Assembly (NCBI RefSeq): GCF_029392675.1 | Contig: NZ_CP113941.1 | Coordinates: forward strand, 1,166,001-1,230,000 | Direction: 5' to 3' | Source of the DNA: Lactobacillus sp. ESL0684 | GTDB taxonomy: Bacteria > Bacillota > Bacilli > Lactobacillales > Lactobacillaceae | Length of the DNA stretch: 64,000 nt | Part shown: one piece after another, positions 18,805 to 27,708 of the stretch | How positions within the stretch are numbered: the first letter of the stretch is position 1 | Layout: each line of letters begins with the position of its first letter | Program-made: the position numbers and the translations under genes | Notes under the pieces: generated by a model | Seen by the model: the letters and a program-made list of their open reading frames with translations, nothing else | The model's database searches: none | What the model was told of the DNA's origin: nothing

Positions 18805-19645
18805 CTTTGCTACCCCACTTTTGACTAGCAAAAATCGCTAACAATTGCGTTAACGTCGCTACTTGCTCATTGCGTGGAACTATTGCATCAACAAAACCAT
18901 TTTGATAAGCATTTTCGGCACTTTGAAAGTCTTTTGGTAATTCTTTATGAATTGTCTGTTCAATTACCCTACGACCAGCAAACGCAATCATTGCTTTAGG
19001 CTCAGCCAAAATAATATCGGCTTGCGAAGCAAAGCTAGCCGTTACCCCGCCAGTAGTCGGATCCATAATAACAACAATATAGGCTAGCCCAGCATCGCGA
19101 TGTCCATTAACCGCTTGAGAAACTTTGGCCATCTGCATTAAGGAATGAATTCCTTCTTGCATGCGAGCTCCACCAGAAGCAGTAAACATAATCACCGGTA
19201 ATGCTTTAGCCGTTGCTTTTTCAAATAAGCGGGTAATTTTTTCACCCGTCGCAGTTCCTAAACTCCCCATAATAAAGGTTGGATCCATAATGCCAAGTCC
19301 AGCTTGATAATCACCAAATTGGGCTTGACCAGTTAGAACTGCCTCTTGCAATTGACTCTTTTTTTGTGCTTGCGCTAACTTTGTCTGATAATTAGGAAAA
19401 TCAAGCGGATCACTACTGACTACTTCAGCATCCCATTCAGTAAAATTATCCGTTAACATTTTTAACCGCTCTTTAGCCGATACGCGAAAGCCGTAACCAC
19501 AATTGGGACAAGTTTGATATTTGCCAGCCTGAGGCGCATAAAATTCACTTCCGCATTGCTTACAAGACCGATAAATCCCCTCGGGAACTTGATCTTGGTA
19601 TGCTTTAAGTGCTTTTGTAGGATGTGAAGTAAATTTGTTAATCAT
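18791..19645 (-). CDS. accD: Acetyl-CoA carboxylase carboxyltransferase, beta subunit
   Basis: A 284-residue AccD. An N-terminal zinc ribbon carries C-K-Q-C-G near residue 27 and C-P-N-C-G near 46, and the crotonase-like domain contains the oxyanion-hole region T-A-S-G-G-A-R-M-Q-E-G. It forms the alpha2-beta2 carboxyltransferase with the AccA encoded next. It overlaps accC by eight bases and accA by 14, consistent with coupled, equimolar synthesis. Confidence 0.96.
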   Translation of the reverse strand: MINKFTSHPTKALKAYQDQVPEGIYRSCKQCGSEFYAPQAGKYQTCPNCGYGFRVSAKERLKMLTDNFTEWDAEVVSSDPLDFPNYQTKLAQAQKKSQLQEAVLTGQAQFGDYQAGLGIMDPTFIMGSLGTATGEKITRLFEKATAKALPVIMFTASGGARMQEGIHSLMQMAKVSQAVNGHRDAGLAYIVVIMDPTTGGVTASFASQADIILAEPKAMIAFAGRRVIEQTIHKELPKDFQSAENAYQNGFVDAIVPRNEQVATLTQLLAIFASQKWGSKDVKK

Positions 19646-21026
19646 ATTTTACCTCCTCTTTAGATTGATTATCTTTGATATATTGAGGTAAAAATTCTTC
19701 ATCCAAATAAGTAATCAGATAGTCACCACGATTAAAGGTACTATCCTGAAGCAACTTAAGCAAAAAATTGCGATTAGTAGTCAGGCCTTGCAGGTTAAAC
19801 TCAGTTAAAGCATCTAACAAGCGATTAATAGCAACATTGCGATTATCAGCATGGGCAATTATCTTAATAATCATCGAATCATAAAATGGTGAAACTGTAT
19901 CACCGCTGTTAACGCCGCTTTCAATCCTGATTCCTAAGCCACCGGGTAACGCCATTTGCTTAATCACACCAGCTTGCGGCCTAAAGTTTTTAACCGGATC
20001 TTCAGCATTAATTCTAGCTTCAATTGCTGCACCATGAACTTTGACTTGGTCTTGAGTAATCTTTAAGTCTTGACCAGCAGCAATTTCTAGTTGGGCCTTA
20101 ACTAAGTCAAACTCTGCAACTTCCTCGGTAATTGAATGCTCAACTTGAATTCTAGTATTCATTTCCATGAAATAGAAGTGATGCTCAGGATCCATTAAAA
20201 ATTCAATTGTGCCAACATTTTCGTATTTAATTGCCTTAATTGCTTTTACCGCAATTGTTTGTAAATATGTTCTTTCTTCAGCAGTAATTTGACTACACGG
20301 GGTTTCTTCGATTACCTTTTGATGATTACGTTGCATTGAACAATCACGTTCAGGCAATGCCACGACGTGTCCAGACTGATCTGCTAGAATCTGCACTTCA
20401 ATGTGTTTTGCTGGAGAAATAATTTTTTCCAGATACATTCGATCATCACCAAATGATAACTTGGCTTCTTTTTGCGCTGCCAAAAAAGCTGCGGTTAAGT
20501 CCTCAGCCTGATCAACTTGCCTAATTCCTTTTCCACCGCCGCCAGAAACAGCCTTAAGCATTACTGGAAAGCCAACTTGATTGGCGATAACTAATGCTGT
20601 TTCTGCATCTTTAACAAAACCCTTACTTCCAGGTATCACTGGTACATGATTTTGCCGCATAGTCTCTCGAGCATTAGCCTTGTTGCCCATCAGCGTAATA
20701 GTTTTAGCTGATGGACCAATAAACTTAAGTTGACAATCTGTACACAGCTGTGCAAATTCAGCACTTTCAGACAAAAAGCCGTAACCAGGATGAATTGCTT
20801 GTGCCCCAGTTAATAAGGCAGCACTAACAATATTTTCCATATTAAGATACGAATCAGCCGGCTGCGGTCCGCCAATACAAATTGCTTCGTCAGCTTCTTT
20901 GACATGCTGGGCGTCTTTATCAGCAGTTGAATAAACCGCGACCGACTTAATTCCTAACTCACGTAAGGCACGGATTACGCGAATCGCAATCTCACCGCGA
21001 TTAGCAATTAATACTTTTTCAAACAT
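19638..21026 (-). CDS. accC: Biotin carboxylase
   Basis: A 462-residue biotin carboxylase with M-F-E-K-V-L-I-A-N-R-G-E-I-A at the N-terminus, the glycine-rich ATP lid S-G-G-G-G-K-G-I and the catalytic segment M-E-M-N-T-R-I-Q-V-E-H. It carboxylates the biotin on AccB with ATP and bicarbonate. The start at 21026 is preferred to 21050 because homology begins at M-F-E-K. Positioned between fabZ and accD. Confidence 0.96.
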   Translation of the reverse strand: MFEKVLIANRGEIAIRVIRALRELGIKSVAVYSTADKDAQHVKEADEAICIGGPQPADSYLNMENIVSAALLTGAQAIHPGYGFLSESAEFAQLCTDCQLKFIGPSAKTITLMGNKANARETMRQNHVPVIPGSKGFVKDAETALVIANQVGFPVMLKAVSGGGGKGIRQVDQAEDLTAAFLAAQKEAKLSFGDDRMYLEKIISPAKHIEVQILADQSGHVVALPERDCSMQRNHQKVIEETPCSQITAEERTYLQTIAVKAIKAIKYENVGTIEFLMDPEHHFYFMEMNTRIQVEHSITEEVAEFDLVKAQLEIAAGQDLKITQDQVKVHGAAIEARINAEDPVKNFRPQAGVIKQMALPGGLGIRIESGVNSGDTVSPFYDSMIIKIIAHADNRNVAINRLLDALTEFNLQGLTTNRNFLLKLLQDSTFNRGDYLITYLDEEFLPQYIKDNQSKEEVKYD

Positions 21027-21036
21027 TCTATCCGTC

Positions 21037-21483
21037 CTATTGAATTGCAAAAGTTAATTCGGCATTGCAAGCCAACTTTTGACCAAGATAAGCCTTAGCT
21101 TTACCAACTCCTGCATTACCACGTAACTTCTCTAATTGAACTTCTAAACGTAAACTATCACCAGGTTTGGCCATTTGCCGAAATCTAGCATTTTTAATAC
21201 CGCCAAAATATGCAGTTTTACCAGCAAATTCAGGTAAAGTTAATAAGGCAATAGCACCTGTCTGAGCTAAAGCTTCAACCATTAATACGCCCGGCATTAC
21301 CGGGTTATCAGGAAAATGTCCTTGAAAAAAACTTTCGTTAATCGTCAAATTTTTGCGTGCGATTGCATATTGACCAGCTTGGTAATCTAATACTTGATCA
21401 ATTAGTAACATTGGAAACCGATGCGGCAAAATCTGCTCAATCTGCATGATGTCTAAAGTTTGTGGTTCTACTTGTTCTTCCAT
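21037..21483 (-). CDS. fabZ: 3-hydroxyacyl-ACP dehydratase
   Basis: A 148-residue hotdog-fold dehydratase. The conserved L-P-H-R-F-P-M-L-L-I-D (catalytic His) and G-H-F-P-D-N-P-V-M-P-G-V-L-M-V-E-A (catalytic Glu) are intact. It removes water from 3-hydroxyacyl-ACP in elongation. No separate isomerase gene (fabM or a second fabZ/fabN) is in this cluster, so unsaturated fatty acid synthesis would rely on this enzyme, a gene elsewhere or uptake. Confidence 0.95.
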   Translation of the reverse strand: MEEQVEPQTLDIMQIEQILPHRFPMLLIDQVLDYQAGQYAIARKNLTINESFFQGHFPDNPVMPGVLMVEALAQTGAIALLTLPEFAGKTAYFGGIKNARFRQMAKPGDSLRLEVQLEKLRGNAGVGKAKAYLGQKLACNAELTFAIQ

Positions 21484-21494
21484 TTTTTTACTTT

Positions 21495-21914
21495 CTATTC
21501 TGGTGTAACCGCAAACAACGGTTGGTCAAATTCAACGACTTCCTCATTAGAAACTAAAATTTCACTAATCGTGCCACTCAGCTCACTTTTCACTTCAGTC
21601 ATCATCTTCATTGCTTCAATTACACAAACCACTTCACCAGCTTCAACATGATCACCGATCTTTTTATACGGTGCTTCATCTGGGTTAGCTTGTAAATATA
21701 CAATTCCAACTAGCGGTGCTTTGATTTGCGGTTGATTAACAGCGATTTCCGGTTTAGCTTCAGCAACTGGTTGAGCTACTTGTTCAGTTATGCTTGGTTG
21801 AGCTAACTTTTCTTTATCAATATCTAGATGTCCACCATCAAAATCCAGATTTAGCTTGGTAATATTACTTTGATTAACTTGGTCAATTAATTTTTGAATT
21901 TCTTCAAAGGTCAT
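21495..21914 (-). CDS. accB: Biotin carboxyl carrier protein of acetyl-CoA carboxylase
   Basis: A 139-residue BCCP. A variable linker (residues about 35-65, alanine/proline-rich) leads to the biotinyl domain. The target lysine is K103 in E-A-M-K-M. It carries carboxybiotin between AccC and AccA/AccD. Biotin is attached by BirA, whose gene diverges from the same operon at 27709. Its stop abuts the next gene's start by a few bases. Confidence 0.95.
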   Translation of the reverse strand: MTFEEIQKLIDQVNQSNITKLNLDFDGGHLDIDKEKLAQPSITEQVAQPVAEAKPEIAVNQPQIKAPLVGIVYLQANPDEAPYKKIGDHVEAGEVVCVIEAMKMMTEVKSELSGTISEILVSNEEVVEFDQPLFAVTPE

Positions 21915-23144
21915 TTAATCATCCCACCTTTTTAGCGCAAGTACCGCATTATGTCCACCAAAACCAAACGAGTTACTGATAGCATAAGTAACTTGTGTCT
22001 GATTATTTTCCGTAGTAACTAAATTAAGCGCACATTCTGGATCCGGCTCAGTTAAACCAACATTTACTGGCAATTGTCCAGTTGTTAAAGCCAAAATAGT
22101 GGCGACTGCTTCAATTGCACCAGCAGCACCTAGTAAATGCCCAGTCATACTTTTAGTGCTAGAAACCAGTACGTTACTATCCTGACCAAAAACTTTTTTA
22201 ATCGCTGTAGTTTCAGCCGAATCGTTACCCTTAGTAGCAGTACCATGAGCGTTAATATAACCTATCTCACTAGAAGTAACTCCAGCTTCACCAATTGCTA
22301 ACTCCATTGCCCGAGCCGCTTGGGTACCAGTAGGATCTGGTGAAGTAATATGATAAGCATCAGATGTTGCACCATAACCAACAATTTCGCCTAAAATTTT
22401 GGCACCACGGTTTTGTGCGTGTTCAAGCGACTCCAGGACTAAAGCACCGGCGCCTTCACCCATCACAAAACCACTTCGATTACGATCAAATGGTAAACTA
22501 GCTTTTGTTTTATCAGTAGCAGTTGATAACGTAGATAAAGCAGCAAAACCTGCAATCCCATCTTCATTAATTGCGGCTTCTGAACCACCCGTTACCATAA
22601 CTTCGCTTCGCCCTTCTTTAATTTGACGATAAGCTTCACCAATCGCATTATTACTTGAGGCACAAGCGGTTACCACAGTCGTACTAATTCCATTAGCATG
22701 ATACCGCAGTGATAGATTACCAGCCGCCATATTCGCAATTGAAACTGGGATAAACATCGGTGATACTCGATCTGCCCCTTTTTCACGAATCTTGATGGTC
22801 TGTTGCTCAATCGTAGTTAGACCGCCGATACCAGTACCCCAAATTACGCCAAAATTATTGCTATCAGTATTGTCTTCATTAATACCAGCTTGGCTAACTG
22901 CTTCGTCACTAGCATAAACCGCATACTGCGTAAATAGATCCATTCGCTTAGTATCTTTTTTACTTAAATGCTTCAAGGGATCAAAGTCTACCAATTCTCC
23001 AGCTAAAGTTACACCAGTTTTACTAGCATCAAAGGAAATCGGACTAAAACCAACTTTTTGTGTATTTAAACCAGCAGCAAAACTAGCTACGTCATTACCT
23101 ATCGGAGTTAACGCGCCCATGCCCGTAATCACAACTCTTGTCAT
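21915..23144 (-). CDS. fabF: 3-oxoacyl-ACP synthase II
   Basis: A 409-residue KAS II. Catalytic C161 lies in V-T-A-C-A-S-S; the two histidines lie in N-A-H-G-T-A-T and T-G-H-L-L-G-A-A-G; the C-terminal N-S-F-G-F-G-G-H-N loop is present. It condenses malonyl-ACP with growing acyl-ACP. It lies one base before accB on the transcript, so expression of condensing enzyme and carboxylase is tightly linked. Confidence 0.96.
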   Translation of the reverse strand: MTRVVITGMGALTPIGNDVASFAAGLNTQKVGFSPISFDASKTGVTLAGELVDFDPLKHLSKKDTKRMDLFTQYAVYASDEAVSQAGINEDNTDSNNFGVIWGTGIGGLTTIEQQTIKIREKGADRVSPMFIPVSIANMAAGNLSLRYHANGISTTVVTACASSNNAIGEAYRQIKEGRSEVMVTGGSEAAINEDGIAGFAALSTLSTATDKTKASLPFDRNRSGFVMGEGAGALVLESLEHAQNRGAKILGEIVGYGATSDAYHITSPDPTGTQAARAMELAIGEAGVTSSEIGYINAHGTATKGNDSAETTAIKKVFGQDSNVLVSSTKSMTGHLLGAAGAIEAVATILALTTGQLPVNVGLTEPDPECALNLVTTENNQTQVTYAISNSFGFGGHNAVLALKRWDD

Positions 23145-23153
23145 TTTTTCTCC

Positions 23154-23885
23154 TTACTGCATGGTCAAGCCGCCATCGACTGTAATGACCTGACCAGTTA
23201 TATAGTCATTTTGTGCCAAAAAAATTGCTGTCTGTGCCACTTCAGCAATATTACCAAAACGCTTAAGTGGAATTTGCTTAGCAATTTCTGCTTGCCGCTT
23301 TTCACTTAATTGCTCAGTCATTTGGGTGGCAATCATCCCCGGAGCAATCGCATTACAACGTAAGTTCCTTAAAGCTGCCTCTTTTGCAACAGACTTAGTC
23401 AGACCAATCACACCAGCCTTGCTAGCTGCATAATTAGCTTGCCCAATATTGCCAGTTAAACCGACTACACTAGCCATATTAATAAAGCAACCTGATCGCT
23501 GCTTATACATTGGTCTTAATGCTTGCCTAATTACATTGAAAGTACCAACTAAATTTGTCTTAACCACTTCTGTAAAATCAGTTTCTGACATGCGATTAAG
23601 CAGCCCATCTCTGACAATACCAGCATTATTGACAACCACATCTAATTGACCAAATTTAGTAAAAATTTGCTCAATCAGCGCCTTAACTTGCACCTCATCA
23701 GTTACATCAGCACTTAAGTCAATTACTTCGGTTTGCTCGGCAAATTCAGCGACAATCTCTTGAGCAATCGGCTTGCGAGCATTTAACACAATTTTGGCAC
23801 CTTCTTTAGCAAAGGCATGGGCAACTTCTAAGCCAATTCCTCTTGAACTACCGGTAACAAGCACAACTTTATCTTTTAAATCCAT
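23154..23885 (-). CDS. fabG: 3-oxoacyl-ACP reductase
   Basis: A 243-residue short-chain dehydrogenase. The NADP-binding motif is T-G-S-S-R-G-I-G (11-18), N-N-A-G is near 86-89, and the catalytic triad is S139, Y152 and K156. It reduces 3-oxoacyl-ACP. It overlaps fabD by one base. Confidence 0.95.
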   Translation of the reverse strand: MDLKDKVVLVTGSSRGIGLEVAHAFAKEGAKIVLNARKPIAQEIVAEFAEQTEVIDLSADVTDEVQVKALIEQIFTKFGQLDVVVNNAGIVRDGLLNRMSETDFTEVVKTNLVGTFNVIRQALRPMYKQRSGCFINMASVVGLTGNIGQANYAASKAGVIGLTKSVAKEAALRNLRCNAIAPGMIATQMTEQLSEKRQAEIAKQIPLKRFGNIAEVAQTAIFLAQNDYITGQVITVDGGLTMQ

Positions 23886-24811
23886 TAATTAGCCTCCAAA
23901 AAAGCAATTGTTGCTTGCAAAGCATGATAGCTATCAACTCGATAAGTTGGTAATTGCCGCTTAATTTTACGGGCAAAGGAAATCAGCGTCTTGCCAGGTC
24001 CGACCTCAATTACAGCATCTAATTTAGCTATGTGTTCAGTTAATGTCTTGGCAAAATAAGTTGTCGAAATCAATTGGTTGGTCAAATTTTCAACCATTAT
24101 TTCAGGAACAAACTCTGCTTGAGTTGTCGTACTATAAACTGGAAAAGCACCTTTGGTCCAAGTAACTTTCGCTAATTCTTTTTTCAATTCAACTTGTGCT
24201 GGCTGCATTAGTGGAGTATGAAAAGCCCCACTAACCTGCAAGGGCAGCACTTTAGCACCACTAGCTTGTAATTGCTTAGTCGCCGCATCTACTGCTGCAA
24301 TTTCGCCACCAATTACTATCTGCTGAGGTGTATTAACATTAGCTACACCAATTGCGCCCGAACTTTCAGCTGCTTGACAAGCTAACTGTACATCAGCTAA
24401 ATCAGCTTTTATAATTGCTACCATCTTACTGGGAGTTTGCTCGCTCGCTTGCTGCATCAACTCGCCACGTTTTTTAATCAATCTAAGTGCATCAGCAAAA
24501 GTTAACTCATTACTAGCTGCTAATGCGCTATATTCGCCCAAACTCAAGCCAATACCAAATTTGGCTGGTGGTAAATAATCTACTAACAACTGGTACAAAC
24601 CATAACTAACGGCCAAAATCGCCGGCTGACAATATTTGGTCTCATTTAAGGCTGCAGCTTTTGCTGGATCAAATAATAATGCAGGTAAATCAAAGCCTAA
24701 AATATCAGCTGCCTGATCAATTACTTGCCGATATCTGGGCACCTGATCATATAAGTCCTGGGTCATGCCTGTTTGCTGGGATCCTTGACCACTGAATAAC
24801 AAACCAATCAT
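23885..24811 (-). CDS. fabD: Malonyl-CoA:ACP transacylase
   Basis: A 308-residue acyltransferase. The G-Q-G-S-Q motif is at 8-12, the nucleophile S90 in G-L-S-L-G-E-Y-S and the partner H198 in G-A-F-H-T-P. It loads malonate from CoA onto ACP. Three bases separate it from fabK upstream. Confidence 0.95.
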   Translation of the reverse strand: MIGLLFSGQGSQQTGMTQDLYDQVPRYRQVIDQAADILGFDLPALLFDPAKAAALNETKYCQPAILAVSYGLYQLLVDYLPPAKFGIGLSLGEYSALAASNELTFADALRLIKKRGELMQQASEQTPSKMVAIIKADLADVQLACQAAESSGAIGVANVNTPQQIVIGGEIAAVDAATKQLQASGAKVLPLQVSGAFHTPLMQPAQVELKKELAKVTWTKGAFPVYSTTTQAEFVPEIMVENLTNQLISTTYFAKTLTEHIAKLDAVIEVGPGKTLISFARKIKRQLPTYRVDSYHALQATIAFLEAN

Positions 24812-24814
24812 GAT

Positions 24815-25768
24815 TTAATACTTACCATTCAACAATTCATCGGCTTGAGTTGCCACTTCAGCTAAAATTTCAGCAGCAGGTTGTTCACGCTTAACTAACC
24901 CCGAAATTTCACCAGCCATAAAAGAACCATTTTCCTGATCGCCATCTAGCACTGCTTTACGCAAGCTGCCACTACCCATTTCTTCTAATTCAGCATAATC
25001 AGGTTCATCTTTTAAGGCCTCGGCTTTTTCTATTTTTAGATATTTTTTAGCCATTTTGTTTTTCAAAACTCGCGAAGGATGACCAGCAAATTCACCAGTA
25101 ACTATGGTACTAGCATCTTTAGCCTTCAAAACCGCCTTTTTATAATTAGGATGAACCTTCGATTCAGTCGCTACTAAAAAGCGTGTTCCCATTTGAACAC
25201 CCTCTGCACCTAACATGAAACTAGCTGCTAGACCGCGTCCATCACCAATTCCGCCCGCAGCAATCACTGGAAGATTAACTGCATCGACAACTTGAGGAAC
25301 TAATGCCATCGTAGTGAGCTTGCCAACATGACCGCCAGATTCCATACCTTCTGCAATTACACCGTCAACGCCAACTCGTTCCATCATTTTTGCTAGACCA
25401 GCTGAACCAACAACTGGAATTACTTTAATGCCAGCAGCTTTAAAGTCAGCGACATAATCAGAGGGATTACCTGCACCAGTAGTTACCACCGTAATCGCAT
25501 CTTTATTAGCTAAAATCACGTCAACAACTTCTTTGACGTAAGGTGATAACAGCATGACATTCACCCCAAATGGGTGATTAGTTAACTTTTTGGCAGTAGC
25601 AATTTCCTCAGCAACTACAGATCTAGGTGCATTGCCTGCACCAATAATCCCTAGGCCGCCAGCATTTGATACCGCAGCAGCTAATTTACCATCAGCTACC
25701 CAAGCCATTCCGCCTTGAAAAATTGGGTACTTAAGTCCCAAACTTTTCATTAATGGACTTAATTTCAT
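24815..25768 (-). CDS. fabK: FMN-dependent enoyl-ACP reductase II
   Basis: A 317-residue TIM-barrel flavoprotein of the FabK/nitronate monooxygenase family. The N-terminus Y-P-I-F-Q-G-G-M-A-W and the central E-G-M-E-S-G-G-H-V-G are characteristic. Placement between acpP and fabD supports FabK rather than nitronate monooxygenase. It performs the last reduction of each elongation cycle. No FabI-type reductase is seen in the operon. Confidence 0.92.
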   Translation of the reverse strand: MKLSPLMKSLGLKYPIFQGGMAWVADGKLAAAVSNAGGLGIIGAGNAPRSVVAEEIATAKKLTNHPFGVNVMLLSPYVKEVVDVILANKDAITVVTTGAGNPSDYVADFKAAGIKVIPVVGSAGLAKMMERVGVDGVIAEGMESGGHVGKLTTMALVPQVVDAVNLPVIAAGGIGDGRGLAASFMLGAEGVQMGTRFLVATESKVHPNYKKAVLKAKDASTIVTGEFAGHPSRVLKNKMAKKYLKIEKAEALKDEPDYAELEEMGSGSLRKAVLDGDQENGSFMAGEISGLVKREQPAAEILAEVATQADELLNGKY

Positions 25769-25771
25769 TAG

Positions 25772-26020
25772 TTAGCCTTCTTTCGCAGCTAATTGCTTTT
25801 TAACGAAATTGACAAGATCTTGAACAGTTTCAATTCCCTCTTCACTTTCAATCTTGATATCAAATTCATCTTCTAATTCGTTAATTACTTCAAAAATATC
25901 CAAGCTATCAGCATCTAAGTCATCCTTAATATTTGCCTCTAAGGTAACTGCTGCTTCATCTTCACCAGTTTGGTCAACGATAATTTCTTTTACTTTGTTA
26001 TAAACTTCTTGATCTGTCAT
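25772..26020 (-). CDS. acpP: Acyl carrier protein
   Basis: An 82-residue acidic ACP. The phosphopantetheine site is S39 in D-A-D-S-L-D. Carries acyl intermediates for all Fab enzymes encoded here. AAGGAG precedes the ATG. Confidence 0.96.
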   Translation of the reverse strand: MTDQEVYNKVKEIIVDQTGEDEAAVTLEANIKDDLDADSLDIFEVINELEDEFDIKIESEEGIETVQDLVNFVKKQLAAKEG

Positions 26021-26042
26021 TATTTAAAACTCCTTAAATTCT

Positions 26043-27005
26043 CTAATAAATAATTGCGATACTGCCAACTGTCAGTCCGCCGCCAAAGCCACTTAAAATC
26101 AGTTTCTGGCCGCGTTTAATTCGCTTATCACTAACTGCTTCATCTAGCAGAATGGGAATGCTGGCTGCTGAGGTATTACCAAAGCAGGCAACATTTTGCA
26201 AAAATTTTTGTTCATCTTGATGCAAGTGCCGCGCAATCGAGGTTAAAATACGACCATTTGCTTGGTGCAATAAGTACCACTTAACCTCATCGGGTTGCCA
26301 ATTGGCTTTAGCCAAAACTCGCACAATCGAGGTTGGAACTTCATGAGTCGCGAAATGATAAACGCCGCGACCATCCATTTCAAAATACTTTTGATGTATC
26401 GCAGTTTTATCTTGAGTAAAAGCCGAATTAACCGCTTGATAACCTGCCGTTAATTGACTTCCACTATCACCAAAAGTAGCTAAATCTTCCGCCACCAAAT
26501 TGTCACTGTCATTTTCAACTAAAACTCCGCCAGCGCCATCACCAAACAAGACTGCAGTCGAGCGTTCTTGCCAATCAACTAATTTTGACAGAACTTCTGC
26601 GCCAATTACCAAGCCACGTTGATAATGGGTAAGCAATTTATCAGCAATCGATATGGCATAAATGAAACCTGAACAAGCTGCATTAATATCAAAAGCAAAT
26701 GCATTTTCTGCACCAATTTTTCCTTGGACAATCGCAGCAGTTGCAGGCGTCTGATAATCTGGCGACATAGTTGCCACGATAATAAAATCAAGCTGATCTG
26801 CCGAACAATTTGCTTTTGTTAACAGCAGTTTAGCAACTTTTGCGGCTAAATCAGAAGTTTGTTCAGTTGTAGCAATGTGGCGCTGCTTAATTCCAGTACG
26901 GCTAACAATCCAGTCATCCGACGTATCCATTAACTGTGTTAAATCATCATTAGTGACTACCTTGGCAGGTACATAATGCGCCGTTTGTTTAATCTTTAGG
27001 CCCAT
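26043..27005 (-). CDS. fabH: 3-oxoacyl-ACP synthase III
   Basis: A 320-residue KAS III, starting chain synthesis from acetyl-CoA and malonyl-ACP. The catalytic cysteine lies in N-A-A-C-S-G (C111 counting from 27005), and the later L-L-H-Q-A-N histidine and G-N-T-S-A-A asparagine are present. The start at 27005 follows AAGGAAAA. The longer frame adds only eight residues that overlap fabT further. Confidence 0.95.
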   Translation of the reverse strand: MGLKIKQTAHYVPAKVVTNDDLTQLMDTSDDWIVSRTGIKQRHIATTEQTSDLAAKVAKLLLTKANCSADQLDFIIVATMSPDYQTPATAAIVQGKIGAENAFAFDINAACSGFIYAISIADKLLTHYQRGLVIGAEVLSKLVDWQERSTAVLFGDGAGGVLVENDSDNLVAEDLATFGDSGSQLTAGYQAVNSAFTQDKTAIHQKYFEMDGRGVYHFATHEVPTSIVRVLAKANWQPDEVKWYLLHQANGRILTSIARHLHQDEQKFLQNVACFGNTSAASIPILLDEAVSDKRIKRGQKLILSGFGGGLTVGSIAIIY

Positions 27006-27471
27006 TCTTTTTATTTTCCTTACTTTCAAAATGTGGTGGAAATTCCAAAAAAGCTCTTAAATTTAACAAAGCATGCTCAATTATTTCAACCTGCTCATCG
27101 TTAAAGCCAGCCACAAATTTTTTAACCATGTAACGATGAAATGAATCTTGGGCACGATAGACTAATCGGCCACGGTGAGTTAAACCTAACCGCACTACGC
27201 GGCGATCATCTTCACCATAAATTCGGATCACATAGCCTTTGCGTACTAAATTATTAATCGTAGTCGTCACCGAGCCAGCTGTAATCATTAGATCTTTAGC
27301 AAGCTGCGAACTGGTCTTATGATCATACATTGTAATTGCAGCAATCGCGTGAACTTCTTTAATTGAAATATCTTTAAATTCACTTTTCCGCAATTCTTTT
27401 TCTTCAACGTGCATGATATCGTTGTAAACCGTGGTTAATAAATCATTAATCTTCTTCAGATCCGCTTCCAT
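26989..27471 (-). CDS. fabT: FabT-type MarR regulator of fatty acid synthesis
   Basis: A 160-residue MarR-family winged helix protein, first gene of the fab operon. The helix-turn-helix region contains A-G-S-V-T-T-T-I-N-N-L-V-R-K-G-Y near residues 68-83, followed by the D-D-R-R wing. Position and family match FabT, which represses fab genes with acyl-ACP as corepressor. A palindromic box lies just downstream of its own -10, so autoregulation is expected. Fifteen bases of overlap couple it to fabH. Confidence 0.92.
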   Translation of the reverse strand: MEADLKKINDLLTTVYNDIMHVEEKELRKSEFKDISIKEVHAIAAITMYDHKTSSQLAKDLMITAGSVTTTINNLVRKGYVIRIYGEDDRRVVRLGLTHRGRLVYRAQDSFHRYMVKKFVAGFNDEQVEIIEHALLNLRAFLEFPPHFESKENKKNGPKD

Positions 27472-27538
27472 CGCAACTTCCTCTCTATCTCTATGACATT
27501 TTTTGTGTAATTAATCTATTTCAATTAATCATCACATG

Positions 27539-27559
27539 ATACTTTGGATATCAAAGTAT
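27539..27559. promoter_or_regulatory. FabT-like operator of the fab operon
   Basis: Palindrome ATACTTTG-GATAT-CAAAGTAT with perfect 8-bp arms, 12 bases downstream of the fabT -10 element. It contains the TTTGA/TCAAA-type core of FabT sites. Confidence 0.78.
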
Positions 27560-27570
27560 TTATTTCGAGT

Positions 27571-27599
27571 ATGATATTGCATTACGGACAAATTGTCAA
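27571..27599 (-). promoter_or_regulatory. Promoter of the fabT-fab-acc operon
   Basis: -35 TTGACA (27594-27599), 17-bp spacer, -10 TATCAT (27571-27576); near-consensus. Confidence 0.85.
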
Positions 27600-27670
27600 T
27601 TTTATTACTGAATTTTATGCAGATTTGTGTTAATATCAAGGCTAATTAAGTTATAGTCCGTCTGAAATGA

Positions 27671-27683
27671 TTTGAATATCAAA
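27671..27683. promoter_or_regulatory. FabT-like box upstream of birA
   Basis: TTTGA-ATA-TCAAA inverted repeat between a possible -10 (TATAGT, about 27651) and the birA ATG, similar in core to the box at 27539-27559. Confidence 0.6.
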
Positions 27684-27708
27684 CTATTTAAAATAAGAAG
27701 TAATTATC

